Positions 14,490 to 28,600 of a stretch of DNA of 64,000 bases are shown here, in pieces. Within the stretch, counting starts at the first letter, position 1; each line of letters begins with the position of its first letter. A program made the translations under genes and the position numbers. This stretch comes from Trachythela sp. YZ-2020. Its lineage: Eukaryota > Cnidaria > Anthozoa > Malacalcyonacea > Clavulariidae. The notes below the pieces were generated by a model. That model had not been told where the DNA came from. It ran no database searches and saw only the letters and a list, made by a program, of their open reading frames with translations. Location: contig JADLSH010000326.1 of the NCBI GenBank assembly GCA_016169945.1, positions 1 to 64,000 on the forward strand. Direction: 5' to 3'.

Positions 14490-15959
14490 CCTTTCTGTTT
14501 TTCATTCATTTCCTTTCCTGTTTTCATTCATTTCCTTTCCTGTTTTTCATTCATTTCCTTTCCTCATTTTCATTCATTTCCTTTCCTCATTTTCATTCAT
14601 TTCCTTTCCTCATTTTCATTCATTTCCTTTCCTCATTTTCATTCATTTCCTTTCCTCATTTTCATTCATTTCCTTCTGTTTTTCATTCATTTCCTTTCCT
14701 GTTTTCATTCATTTCCTTTCCTGTTTTCATTCATTTCCTTTCCTGTTTTCATTCATTTCCTTTCCTGTTTTCATTCATTTCCTTTTATTTTTCATTCATT
14801 TCCTTTCCTCATTTCATTCATTTCCTTTCCTCATTTTCATTCATTTCCTTTCCTCATTTTCATTCATTTCCTTTCCTCATTTTCATTCATTTCCTTTCCT
14901 CATTTTCATTCATTTCCTTTCCTGTTTTCATTCATTTCCTTTCCTCATTTCATTCATTTCCTTTCCTCATTTTCATTCATTTCCTTTCCTCATTTTCATT
15001 CATTTCCTTTCCTCATTTTCATTCATTTCCTTTCCTGTTTTTCATTCATTTCCTTTCCTGTTTTTCATTCATTTCCTTTCCTGTTTTCATTCATTTCCTT
15101 TCCTCATTTTTTTCATTCATTTCCTTTCCTCATTTTCATTCATTTCCTTTCTGTTTCATTCATTTCCTTTCCTGTTTTCATTCATTCATTTCCTTTCCTG
15201 TTTTCATTCATTTCCTTTCCTGTTTTTCATTCATTTCCTTTCCTCATTTTCATTCATTTCCTTTCCTCATTTCATTCATTTCCTTTCCTCATTTTCATTC
15301 ATTTCCTTTCCTCATTTTCATTCATTTCCTTTCCTCATTTTCATTCCTTTCATTCATTTCATTCATTTCCTTTCCTGTTTTCATTCATTTCCTTTCCTGT
15401 TTTCATTCATTTCCTTTCCTGTTTTTCATTCATTTCCTTTCCTCGTTTCATTCATTTCCTTTCCTCATTTTCATTCATTTCCTTTCCTCATTTTCATTCA
15501 TTTCCTTTCCTCATTTTCATTCATTTCCTTTCCTCATTTTCATTCATTTCCTTTCCTCATTTCATTCATTTCCTTTCCTCATTTTCATTCATTTCCTTTC
15601 TCTGTTTTCATTCATTTCCTTTCCTGTTTTCATTCATTTCCTTTCCTGTTTTCATTCATTTTCTTTCCTGTTTTTCATTCATTTCCTTTCCTGTTTTTCA
15701 TTCATTTCCTTTCCTGTTTTCATTCATTTCCTTTCCTCATTTTTCATTCATTTCCTTTCCTCATTTTCATTCATTTCCTTTCCTCATTTTCATTCATTTC
15801 CTTTTCTATTTTCATTCATTTCCTTCATTTTCATTCATTTCCTTTCCTCATTTTCATTCATTTCTTTCCTTTTTTTCATTCATTTCCTTTCCTCATTTTC
15901 ATTCATTTCCTTTCCTCATTTTCATTCATTTCCTTTCCTGTTTTTCATTCATTTCCTTT

Positions 15960-16080
15960 CCTGTTTTTCATTCATTTCCATTCCTCATTTTCATTCATTT
16001 CGTTTCCTCGTTTTCATTCATTTCCATTCCTCATTTTCATTCATTTCTTTTCCTCGTTTTAATTAATTTCCATTCCTGTT
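15960..16080 (+). repeat. Diagnostic variant block, copy 1
   Basis: A run of unusual units: TTCCATTCCTCATTTT, then CATTTCGTTTCCTCG, then TTCCATTCC again, then TTCTTTTCCTCGTTTTAATT. The same series in the same order recurs near 29.16 and 34.08 kb, so these blocks descend from one ancestor by long-range duplication or conversion. Confidence 0.8.
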
Positions 16081-19000
16081 TTTCGTTCATTTCCTTTCCT
16101 GTTTTTCATTCATTTCCTTTCCTGTTTTCATTCATTTCCTTTCCTCATTTTCATTCATTTCCTTTCCTCATTTTCATTCATTTCCTTTCCTCATTTTCAT
16201 TCATTTCCTTTCCTCATTTTCATTCATTTCCTTTCCTCATTTCATTCCTTTCATTTTTCATTCATTTCTTTTCTGTTTTTCATTCATTTCCTGCCCTGTT
16301 TTTCATTCATTTCCTTTCCTGTTTTCATTCATTTCTTTCCTCATTTCATTCATTTCCTTTCCTCATTTTCATTCATTTCCTTTCCTCATTTCATTCATTT
16401 CCTTTCCTCATTTTCATTCATTTCCTTTTCTCATTTTCATTCATTTCCTTTCCTCATTTTCATTCATTTCCTTTCCTGTTTTCATTCATTTCCTTTCCTG
16501 TTTTCATTCATTTCCTTTCCTGTTTTTCATTCATTTCCTTTCCTCATTTTCATTCATTTCCTTTCCTCATTTCATTCATTTCCTTTCCTCATTTTCATTC
16601 ATTTCCTTTCCTCATTTTCATTCATTTCCTTTCCTCATTTTCATTCATTCCTTTCCTCATTTCATTCCTTTCATTTTTCATTCATTTCCTTTTCTGTTTT
16701 TCATTCATTTCCTTTCCTCATTTTCATTCATTTCCTTTCGTTTTCATTCATTTCCTTTCTCATTTTCATTCATTTCCTTTCCTCATTTTCATTCATTTCC
16801 TTTCCTCATTTTCATTCATTTCCTTTCCTGTTTTCATTCATTTCCTTTCCTGTTTTCATTCATTTCCTTTCCTCATTTTCATTCATTTCCTTTCCTCATT
16901 TCATTCATTTCCTTTCCTCATTTTCATTCATTTCCTTTCTGTTTTCATTCATTTCCTTTCCTGTTTTCATTCATTTCCTTTCCTGTTTTCATTCATTTCC
17001 TTTCCTGTTTTTCATTCATTTCCTTTCCTCATTTTCATTCATTTCCTTTCCTCATTTTCATTCATTTCCTTTCCTCATTTTCATTCATTTCCTTTCCTCA
17101 TTTTCATTCATTTCCTTTCCTCATTTTCATTCATTTCATACTTTTCATTCATTTCCTTTTCTGTTTTTCATTCATTTCCTTCACTGTTTTTCGATCATTT
17201 CCTATCCTGTTTTTATTTCATTTCCTATCCTGTTTTTCATTCATTTCCTTTCCTCATTTTCATTCATTTCCTTTCCTCATTTTCATTCATTTCTTTCCTC
17301 ATTTTCATTCATTTCCTTTCCTCATTTCATTCATTTCCTTTCCTCATTTTCATTCATTTCCTTTCCTCATTTTCATTCATTTCCTTTCCTCATTTTCATT
17401 CATTTCCTTTCCTCATTTTCATTCATTTCCTTTCCTGTTTTCATTCATTTCCTTTCCTCATTTTCATTCATTTCCTTTCCTCATTTTCATTCATTTCCTT
17501 TCCTCATTTCATTCATTTCCTTTCCTCATTTTCATTCATTTCCTTTCCTCATTTCATTCATTTCCTTTCCTCATTTTCATTCATTTCCTTTCCTATTTTT
17601 CATTCATTTCCTTTCCTCATTTTCATTCATTTCCTTTCCTGTTTTCATTCATTTCCTTTCCTGTTTTTCATTCATTTCTTTCCTCATTTTCATTCATTTC
17701 CTTTCCTCATTTTCATTCATTCCTTTCCATTTTTCATCATTCCTTTCCTGTTTTCATTCATTTCCTTTCCTGTTTTCATTCATTTCCTTTCCTATTTTTC
17801 ATTCATTTCCTTTCCTCATTTTCATTCATTTCCTTTCCTGTTTTTCGTTCATTTCCTTTCCTGTTTTCATTCATTTCCTTTCCTCATTTTCATTCATTTC
17901 CTTTCCTCATTTTCATTCATTTCCTTTCCTCATTTCATTCATTTCTTTCCTCATTTTCATTCATTTCCTTTCCTCATTTTCATTCATTTCCTTTCCTCAT
18001 TTTCATTCATTTCCTTTCCTCATTTTCATTCATTTCCTTTCCTCATTTTCATTCATTTCCTTTCCTCATTTTCATTCATTTCCTTTCCTGTTCATTTCAT
18101 TCATTTCCTTTCCTCATTTTCATTCATTTCCTTTCTCATTTTCATTCATTTCCTTTCCTGTTTTCATTCATTTCCTTTCCTCATTTTCATTCATTTCCTT
18201 TCCTCATTTTCATTCATTTCCTTTCCTCATTTTCATTCATTTCCTTTCCTCATTTCATTCATTTCCTTTCCTCATTTTCATTCATTTCCTTTCCTCATTT
18301 TCATTCATTCATTCCTTTCCTCATTTTCATTCATTTCCTTTCCTGTTTTTCATTCATTTCCTTTCCTGTCTTTCATTCATTTCCTTTCCTCATTTTCATT
18401 CATTTCCTTTCTCATTTTCATTCATTTCCTTTCCTGTTTTTCATTCATTTCCTTTCCTGTTTTCATTCATTTCCTTTCCTCATTTTCATTCATTTCCTTT
18501 CCTCATTTTCATTCATTTCCTTTCCTCATTTTCATTCATTTCCTTTCCTGTTTTTCATTCATTTCCTTTCTCATTTTTCATTCATTTCCTTTCCTGTTTT
18601 TCATTCATTTCCTTTCCTGTTTTCATTCATTTCCTTTCCTCATTTTCATTCATTTCCTTTCCTCATTTTCATTCATTTCCTTTCCTCATTTTCATTCATT
18701 TCCTTTCCTCATTTTCATTCATTTCCTTTCCTCATTTTCATTCATTTCCTTTCCTCATTTTCATTCATTTCTTTTTCTGTTTTCATTTCCTTTCCTGTTT
18801 TTCATTCATTTCCTTTCCTGTTTTCATTCATTTCCTTTCCTCATTTTCATTCATTTCCTTTCCTGTTTTCATTCATTTCCTTTCCTCATTTTTCATTCAT
18901 TTCCTTTCCTCATTTTCATTCATTTCCTTTCCTCATTTTCATTCATTTCCTTTCCTCATTTTCATTCATTTCCTTTCCTCATTTTCATTCATTTCCTTTC

Positions 19001-20399
19001 CTCATTTTCATTCATTTCCTTTCCTCATTTTCATTCATTTCCTTTCCTGTTTTCATTCATTTCCTTTCCTCATTTTCATTCATTTCCTTTCCTCATTTTC
19101 ATTCATTTCCTTTCCTCATTTCATTCATTTCCTTTCCTCATTTTCATTCATTTCCTTTCCTCATTTCATTCATTTCCTTTCCTCATTTTCATTCATTTCC
19201 TTTCCTGTTTTCATTCATTTCCTTTCATTTTCATTCATTTCCTTTCCTGTTTTTCATTCATTTCCTTTCCTGTTTTTCATTCATTTCCTTTCCTCATTTT
19301 CATTCATTTCCTTTCCTCATTTTCATTCATTTCCTTTCCTCATTTCATTCATTTCCTTTCCTCGTTTTTCATTCATTTCCTTTCCTGTTTTTCATTCATT
19401 TCCTTTCCTCATTTTCATTCATTTCCTTTCCTGTTTTTCATTCATTTCCTTTCCTCATTTCATTCATTTCCTTTCCTCATTTTCATTCATTTCCTTTCCT
19501 CATTTTCATTCATTTCTTTCCTCATTTTCATTCATTCATTCCTTTCCTCATTTCATTCATTTCCTTTCCTCATTTCATTCATTTCCTTTCCTGTTCATTC
19601 ATTTCCTTTCCTCATTTTCATTCATTTCCTTTTCCTGTTTTCATTCATTTCCTTTCCTGTTTTTCATTCATTTCCTTTCCTGTTTTCATTCATTTCCTTT
19701 CCTGTTTTTCATTCATTTCCTTTCCTCATTTTCATTCATTTCCTTTCCTCATTTTCATTCATTTCCTTTCCTGTTTTCATTCATTTCCTTTCCTCATTTC
19801 ATTTCCTTTCCTCATTCATTCATTTCCTTTCCTGTTTTCATTCATTTTCTCCTCATTTCGTTCATTCATTTCCTTTCCTCATTTTCATTCATTTCCTTTC
19901 CTCATTTTCATTCATTTCCTTTCCTCATTTTCATTCATTTCCTTTCCTCATTTTCATTCATTTCCTTTCCTCATTTCATTCATTTCCTTTCCTCATTTTC
20001 ATTCATTTCCTTTCCTGTTTTCATTCATTTCCTTTCCTGTTTTTCATTCATTTCCTTTCTCGTTTTCATTCATTTCCTTTCCTGTTTTCATTCATTTCCT
20101 TTCCTGTTTTCATTCATTTCTTTCCTCATTTTCATTCATTTCCTTTCCTCATTTTCATTCATTTCCTTTCCTATTTTTTCATTCATTTCCTTTCCTCATT
20201 TTCATTCATTTCCTTTCCTGTTTTTCATTCATTTCCTTTCCTGTTTTTCATTCATTTCCTTTCCTCATTTTCATTCATTTCCTTTCCTCATTTTCATTCA
20301 TTTCCTTTCCTCATTTTCATTCATTTCCTTTCCTGTTTTCATTCATTTCCTTTCCTCATTTTCATTCATTTCCTTTCCTCATTTTCATTCATTTCCTTT

Positions 20400-20970
20400 C
20401 CTCATTTCATTCATTTCCTTTCCTCATTTTCATTCATTTCCTTTCCTGTTTTTCATTCATTTCCTTTCCTCATTTTCATTCATTTCCTTTCCTCATTTTC
20501 ATTCATTTCCTTTCCTCATTTCATTCATTTCCTTTCCTCATTTTCATTCATTTCCTTTCCTCATTTTCATTCATTTCCTTTCCTCATTTTCATTCATTTC
20601 CTTTCCTCATTTTCATTCATTTCCTTTCCTCATTTCATTCATTTCCTTTCCTCATTTTCATTCATTTCCTTTCCTCATTTTCATTCATTTCCTTTCCTCA
20701 TTTTCATTCATTTCCTTTCCTCATTTTCATTCATTTCCTTTCCTCATTTCATTCATTTCCTTTCCTCATTTTCATTCATTTCCTTTCCTCATTTTCATTC
20801 ATTTCCTTTCCTCATTTTCATTCATTTCCTTTCCTCATTTTCATTCATTTCCTTTCCTCATTTCATTCATTTCCTTTCCTGTTTTTCATTCATTTCCTTA
20901 CCTCGTTTTCGTTCATTTGCTTTCCTCGTTTTCATTCATTTCCTTTCCTGTTTTCATTCATTTCCTTTCC
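20400..20970 (+). repeat. 114-bp higher-order repeat (5 units) in the satellite
   Basis: The 22-bp variant with CCTCATTTCATTCA occurs with its CCT at 20400, 20514, 20628, 20742 and 20856. The spacing is exactly 114 bp each time, equal to four 23-bp units plus one 22-bp unit. This shows amplification of a pentamer as a block rather than of single units. Confidence 0.8.
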
Positions 20971-21599
20971 TCATTTCATTCATTTCCTTTCCTCATTTCA
21001 TTCATTTCCTTTCCTCATTTTCATTCATTTCCTTTCCTCATTTTCATTCATTTCCTTTCCTCATTTTCATTCATTTCCTTTCCTCATTTCATTCATTTCC
21101 TTTCCTCATTTTCATTCATTTCCTTTCCTCATTTTCATTCATTTCCTTTCCTCATTTTCATTCATTTCCTTTCCTCATTTTCATTCATTTCCTTTCCTCA
21201 TTTTCATTCATTTCCTTTCCTGTTTTCATTCATTTCCTTTCATTTTTTCATTTCATTTCCCTTTCCTCATTTTCATTCATTTACTTTCCTGTTTTTCATT
21301 CATTTCTTTCCTCATTTTCATTCATTTCCTTTCCTTTCCTCATTTTCATTCATTTCCTTTCCTCATTTTCATTCATTTCCTTTCCTCATTTTCATTCATT
21401 TCCTTTCCTCATTTTCATTCATTTCCTTTCCTCATTTTCATTCATTTCCTTTCCTGTTTTTCATTCATTTCCTTTCCTGTTTTCATTCATTTCCTTTCCT
21501 CATTTTCATTCATTTCCTTTCCTCATTTTCATTCATTTCCTTTCCCATTTTTCATTCATTTCCTTTCCTCATTTTCATTCATTTCCTTTCTCATTTTCA

Positions 21600-22830
21600 T
21601 TCATTTCCTTTTTCGTCCATTTCCTTTCCTGTTTTTCGTTCATTTCCTTTCCTGTTTTCAGTTCATTTCGTTTCTTTTTTTCCTTTAATTTCCTTTCCTG
21701 TTTTTCGTCCATTTCTTTCTCATTTTCATTCATTTCCTTTCCTCATTTTCATTCATTTCCTTTCCTCATTTTCATTCATTTCCTTTCCTCATTTTCATTC
21801 ATTTCCTTTCCTCATTTTCATTCATTTCCTTTCCTCATTTTCATTCATTTCCTTTTCATTTTCATTCATTTCCTTTCCTGTTTTCGTCCATTTCCTTTCC
21901 TGTTTTCAGTTCATTTCCTTTCTTGTTTTCCTTTCATTTCCTTTCCTGTTTTTCGTTCATTTCCTTTTCTTTTTGTCCTTTCATTTCCTTTCCTTGTTTT
22001 TCATTCATTTCCTTTCCTCGTTTCCGTTCATTTTCTTCCTCATTTTTTCATTCATTCCTTTCCTCATTTTCATTCATTTCCTTTCCTCATTTCATTCATT
22101 TTCCTTTCCTCATTTTCATTCATTTCCTTTCCTCATTTTCATTCATTTCCTTTCCTCATTTCATTCATTTCCTTTCCTCATTTTCATTCATTTCCTTTCC
22201 TCATTTTCATTCATTTCCTTTCCTCATTTTCATTCATTTCCTTTCCTCGTTTTTCATTCATTTCCTTTCCTGTTTTCATTCATTTCTTTCCTCATTTTCA
22301 TTCATTTCCTTTCCTCATTTTCATTCATTTCCTTTCCTCATTTCATTCATTTCCTTTCCTGTTTTCGTCCATTTCCTTTCCTGTTTTCAGTTCATTTCGT
22401 TTCTTTTTTTCCTTTAATTTCCTTTCCTGTTTTTCGTCCATTTCCTTTCCTGTTTTTCTTTCATTTCCTTTCCTGTTTTTCGTTCATTTCCTTTCCTCGT
22501 TTTCATTCATTTCCTTTCCTCATTTTCATTCATTTCCTTTCCTCATTTCATTCATTTCTTTCCTCATTTCATTCATTTCCTTTCCTCATTTTCATTCATT
22601 TCCTTTCCTCATTTCATTCATTTCCTTTTCTCATTTTCGTTCATTTCCTTTCCTCCTTTTCGTCCATTTCCTTTCCTGTTTTCAGTTCATTTCCTTTCTT
22701 GTTTTCCTTTCATTTCCTTTCCTGTTTTTCGTTCATTTCCTTTCTTGTTTTCCTTTCATTTCCTTTCCTCGTTTCCGTTCATTTTCTTTCCTCGTTTTCG
22801 TTCATTTCCTTTCCTCGTTTTCGTTCATTT
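21600..22830 (+). repeat. CpG-type module embedded in CpG-poor satellite
   Basis: Among CATTTTCATTCA units there are four or so islands with TTTCGTCCATTTCC, GTTTTCAGTTCATTTC, CTTTCTTGTTTTCC and TTTTTCGTTCATTTCC. The same combination recurs near 31.4-31.8 kb, 34.3 kb and 36.0 kb in the right-hand CpG subfamily. The module therefore looks transposed or exchanged between distant parts of the array (inference). Confidence 0.7.
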
Positions 22831-25135
22831 CCTTTCCTCATTTTCATTCATTTCCTTTCCTCATTTTCATTCATTTCCTTTCCTCATTTTCATTCATTTC
22901 CTTTCTCATTTTCATTCATTTCCTTTTCCTCATTTCGTTCATTTCTTTCCTTTCCTCATTTTCATTCATTTCCTTTCCTCATTTTCATTCATTTCCTTTC
23001 CTCATTTTCATTCATTTCCTTTCCTCATTTCATTCATTTCCTTTCCTCATTTTCATTCATTTCCTTTCCTCATTTTCATTCATTTCCTTTCCTGTTTTTC
23101 ATTCATTTCTTTCCTGTTTTCATTCATTTCCTTTCCTCATTTTCATTCATTTCCTTTCCTCATTTTCATCATTTCCTTTCCTCATTTTCATTCATTTCCT
23201 TTCCTCATTTTCATTCATTTCCTTTCCTCATTTTCATTCATTTCCTTTCCTGTTTTTCATTCATTTCCTTTCCTGTTTTCATTCATTTCCTTTCCTCATT
23301 TTCATTCATTTCCTTTCCTCATTTTCATTCATTTCCTTTCCTCATTTTCATTCATTTCCTGTTTTCATTCATTTCCTTTCATTTTCATTCATTTCCTTTC
23401 CTCATTTTCATTCATTTCCTTTCCTCATTTCATTCATTTCCTTTCCTCATTTTCATTCATTTCCTTTCCTGTTTTCATTCATTTCCTTTCCTCATTTCAT
23501 TCATTTCCTTTCCTCATTTTCATTCATTTCCTTTCCTCATTTTCATTCATTTCCTTTCCTCATTTTCATTCATTTCCTTTCCTCATTTTCATTCATTTCC
23601 TTTCCTCATTTTCATTCATTTCCTTTCCTCATTTCATTCATTTCCTTTCCTCATTTTCATTCATTTCCTTTCCTCATTTTCATTCATTTCCTTTCCTCAT
23701 TTCATTCATTTCCTTTCCTCATTTTCATTCATTTCCTTTCCTGTTTTTCATTCATTTCCTTTCCTCATTTTTCATTCATTTCCTTTCCTCATTTTCATTC
23801 ATTTCCTTTCCTCATTTCATTCATTTCCTTTCCTCATTTTCATTCATTTCCTTTCCTCATTTTCATTCATTTCCTTTCCTCATTTTCATTCATTTCCTTT
23901 CCTCGTTTTTCATTCATTTCCTTTCCTCATTTTCATTCATTTCCTTTCCTGTTTTTCATTCATTTCCTTTCCTCATTTTCATTCATTTCCTTTCCTCATT
24001 TCATTCATTTCCTTTCCTCATTTTCATTCATTTCCTTTCCTCATTTTCATTCATTTCCTTTCCTCATTTTCATTCATTTCCTTTCCTCATTTTCATTCAT
24101 TTCCTTTCCTCATTTTCATTCATTTCCTTTCCTCATTTCATTCATTTCCTTTCCTCATTTCATTCATTTCCTTTCCTCATTTTCATTCATTTCCTTTCCT
24201 CATTTTCATTCATTTCCTTTCCTGTTTTCATTCATTTCCTTTCCTCATTTTCATTCATTTCCTTTCCTCATTTTTCATTCATTTCCTTTCCTCATTTTCA
24301 TTCATTTCCTTTCCTCATTTTCATTCATTTCCTTTCCTCATTTTCATTCATTTCCTTTCCTCATTTTCATTCATTTCCTTTCCTCATTTTCATTCATTTC
24401 CTTTCCTCATTTTCATTCATTTCCTTTCCTCATTTTCATTCATTTCCTTTCCTCATTTTCATTCATTCCTTTCCTGTTTTTCATTCATTTCCTTTCCTCG
24501 TTTTCATTCATTTCCTTTCCTCATTTTTCATTCATTTCCTTTCCTCATTTTCATTCATTTCCTTTCCTCATTTCATTCATTTCCTTTCCTCATTTTCATT
24601 CATTTCCTTTCCTGTTTTTCATTCATTTCCTTTCCTCATTTTCATTCATTTCCTTTCCTCATTTTCATTCATTTCCTTTCCTCATTTCATTCATTTCCTT
24701 TCCTCATTTTCATTCATTTCCTTTCCTCATTTCATTCATTTCCTTTCCTCATTTCATTCATTTCCTTTCCTCATTTTCATTCATTTCCTTTCCTCATTTC
24801 ATTCATTTCCTTTCCTCATTTTCATTCATTTCCTTTCCTCATTTTCATTCATTCATTTCCTTTCCTCATTTTCATTCATTTCCTTTCCTCATTTTCATTC
24901 ATTTCCTTTCCTGTTTTCATTCATTTCCTTTCCTTTTTCATTCATTTCCTTTCCTCATTTTCATTCATTTCCTTTCCTGTTTTTCATTCATTTCCTTTCC
25001 TGTTTTCATTCATTTCCTTTCCTCATTTTCATTCATTTCCTTTCCTCATTTTCATTCATTTCCTTTCCTCATTTTCATTCATTTCCTTTCCTCATTTTCA
25101 TTCATTTCCTTTCCTCATTTTCATTCATTTCCTTT

Positions 25136-25614
25136 CCTCATTTCATTCATTTCCTTTCCTCATTTTCATTCATTTCCTTTCCTCATTTTCATTCATTTCC
25201 TTTCCTCATTTTCATTCATTTCCTTTCCTCATTTTCATTCATTTCCTTTCCTCATTTTCATTCATTTCCTTTCCTCATTTCATTCATTTCCTTTCCTCAT
25301 TTTCATTCATTTCCTTTCCTCATTTTCATTCATTTCCTTTCCTCATTTTCATTCATTTCCTTTCCTCATTTCATTCATTTCCTTTCCTCATTTTCATTCA
25401 TTTCCTTTCCTCATTTTCATTCATTTCCTTTCCTCATTTTCATTCATTTCCTTTCCTCATTTTCATTCATTTCCTTTCCTCATTTTCATTCATTTCCTTT
25501 CCTCATTTCATTCATTTCCTTTCCTCATTTTCATTCATTTCCTTTCCTCATTTTCATTCATTTCCTTTCCTCATTTTCATTCATTTCCTTTCCTCATTTC
25601 ATTCATTTCCTTTC
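25136..25614 (+). repeat. 228-bp higher-order repeat (10 units) in the satellite
   Basis: The 22-bp marker unit has its CCT at 25136, 25273, 25364, 25501 and 25592, alternating 137 and 91 bp. The full period is exactly 228 bp, equal to eight 23-bp plus two 22-bp units. This is twice the 114-bp period seen at 20.4 kb. The 91-bp spacing returns at 25813/25904/25995 after an irregular stretch at about 25707-25760. Confidence 0.75.
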
Positions 25615-28600
25615 CTCATTTTCATTCATTTCCTTTCCTCATTTTCATTCATTTCCTTTCCTCATTTTCATTCATTTCCTTTCCTCATTTTCATTCATTT
25701 CCTTTCCTTTTCATTCATTTCCTTCCTTTCCTTTTTTTCATTCCTTTCATTTCATTCATTTCCTTTCCTCATTTTCATTCATTTCCTTTCCTCATTTTCA
25801 TTCATTTCCTTTCCTCATTTCATTCATTTCCTTTCCTCATTTTCATTCATTTCCTTTCCTCATTTTCATTCATTTCCTTTCCTCATTTTCATTCATTTCC
25901 TTTCCTCATTTCATTCATTTCCTTTCCTCATTTTCATTCATTTCCTTTCCTCATTTTCATTCATTTCCTTTCCTCATTTTCATTCATTTCCTTTCCTCAT
26001 TTCATTCATTTCCTTTCCTCATTTTCATTCATTTCCTTTCCTCATTTCATTCATTTCCTTTCCTTTTCATTCATTTCCTTTCTCATTTCATTCATTTCCT
26101 TTCCTGTTTTTCATTCATTTCCTTTCCTCATTTTCATTCATTTCCTTTCCTCATTTTCATTCATTTCCTTTCCTCATTTTCATTCATTTCCTTTCTCATT
26201 TTCGTTCATTTCCTTTCCTCATTTTCATTCATTTCCTTTCCTCATTTCATTCATTTCCTTTCTCATTTTCATTCATTTCCTTTCCTCATTTTCATTCATT
26301 TCCTTTCCTCATTTCATTCATTTCCTTTCCTCATTTTCATTCATTTCCTTTCTCATTTTCATTCATTTCCTTTCCTCATTTTCATTCATTTCCTTTCCTC
26401 ATTTTCATTCATTTCCTTTCCTCATTTTCATTCATTTCCTTTCCTCATTTCATTCATTTCCTTTCCTCATTTTCATTCATTTCCTTTCCTCATTTTCATT
26501 CATTTCCTTTCCTGTTTTCATTCATTTCCTTTCCTGTTTTTCATTCATTTCCTTTCCTCGTTTTCATTCATTTCCTTTCCTCATTTTCATTCATTTCCTT
26601 TCCTCATTTTCATTCATTTCCTTTCCTCATTTTCATTCATTTCCTTTCCTCATTTTCATTCATTTCCTTTCCTCATTTCATTCATTTCCTTTCCTCATTT
26701 TCATTCATTTCCTTTCCTCATTTTCATTCATTTCCTTTCCTCATTTTCATTCATTTCCTTTCTGTTTTTCATTCATTTCTTTCCTCATTTTCATTCATTT
26801 CCTTTCCTCATTTTCATTCATTTCCTTTCATTCATTTCCTTTCATTCATTTCCTTTCCTCATTTTCATTCATTTCCTTTCCTCGTTTTCATTCATTTCCT
26901 TTCCTCATTTTCATTCATTTCCTTTCCTCATTTTCATTCATTTCCTTTCCTCATTTTCATTCATTTCCTTTCCTCATTTTCATTCATTTCCTTTCCTCAT
27001 TTTCATTCATTTCCTTTCCTCATTTTCATTCATTTCCTTTCCTCATTTCATTCATTTCCTTTCCTCATTTTCATTCATTTCCTTTCCTCATTTTCATTCA
27101 TTTCCTTTCCTCATTTTCATTCATTTCCTTTCCTCATTTTCATTCATTTCCTTTCCTCATTTTCATTCATTTCCTTTCCTCATTTTCATTCATTTCCTTT
27201 CCTCATTTTCATTCATTTCCTTTCCTCATTTTCATTCATTTCCTTTCCTCGTTTTTCATTCATTTCCTTTCCTCATTTTCATTCATTTCCTTTCCTCATT
27301 TCATTCATTTCCTTTCCTCATTTTCATTCATTTCCTTTCTCATTTTCATTCATTTCCTTTCCTCATTTTCATTCATTTCCTTTCCTCATTTTCATTCATT
27401 TCCTTTCCTCATTTTCATTCATTTCCTTTCCTCATTTCATTCATTTCCTTTCCTCGTTTTTCATTCATTTCCTTTCCTCATTTCATTCATTTCCTTCCTC
27501 ATTTCATTCCTTTCCTCATTTTCATTCATTTCCTTTCCTGTTTTTCATTCATTTCCTTTCCTCATTTTCATTCATTTCCTTTCCTCATTTCATTCATTTC
27601 CTTTCCTCTCATTTTCATTCATTTCCTTTCCTCATTTTCATTCATTTCCTTTCCTCATTTTCATTCATTTCCTTTCCTCATTTTCGTTCATTTCCTTTCC
27701 TCATTTTCATTCATTTTCTTTTCTGTTTTTCATTCATTTCCTTTCCTCATTTTCGTTCATTTCCTTTCCTCATTTTCATTCATTTCCTTTCCTCATTTTC
27801 ATTCATTTCCTTTCCTCATTTTCATTCATTTCCTTTCCTCATTTTCATTCATTTCCTTTCCTCATTTTCATTCATTTCCTTTCCTCATTTTCATTCATTT
27901 CCTTTCCTCATTTTCATTCATTTCCTTTCCTGTTTTCATTCATTTCCTTTCCTCATTTTCATTCATTTCCTTTCCTCATTTTCATTCATTTCCTTTCCTC
28001 ATTTTCATTCATTTCCTTTCCTCATTTCATTCATTTCCTTTCTCATTTTCATTCATTTCCTTTCCTCATTTTCATTCATTTCCTTTCCTCATTTTCATTC
28101 ATTTCCTTTCCTCATTTCATTCATTTCCTTTCCTCATTTTCATTCATTTCCTTTCCTCATTTTTCATTCATTTCCTTTCCTGTTTTCATTCATTTCCTTT
28201 CCTGTTTTTCATTCATTTCCTTTCCTCATTTTCATTCATTTCCTTTCCTCATTTTCATTCATTTCCTTTCCTCATTTTCATTCATTTCCTTTCCTCATTT
28301 TCATTCATTTCCTTTCCTCATTTTCATTCATTTCCTTTCCTCATTTCATTCATTTCCTTTCCTCATTTTCATTCATTTCCTTTCCTCATTTTCATTCATT
28401 TCCTTTCCTCATTTTCATTCATTTCCTTTCCTCATTTTCATTCATTTCCTTTCCTCATTTTCATTCATTTCCTTTCCTCATTTTCATTCATTTCCTTTCC
28501 TCATTTTCATTCATTTCCTTTCCTCATTTTCGTTCATTTCCTTTCCTCATTTTCATTCATTTCCTTTCCTGTTTTCATTCATTTCCTTTCCTGTTTTCAT

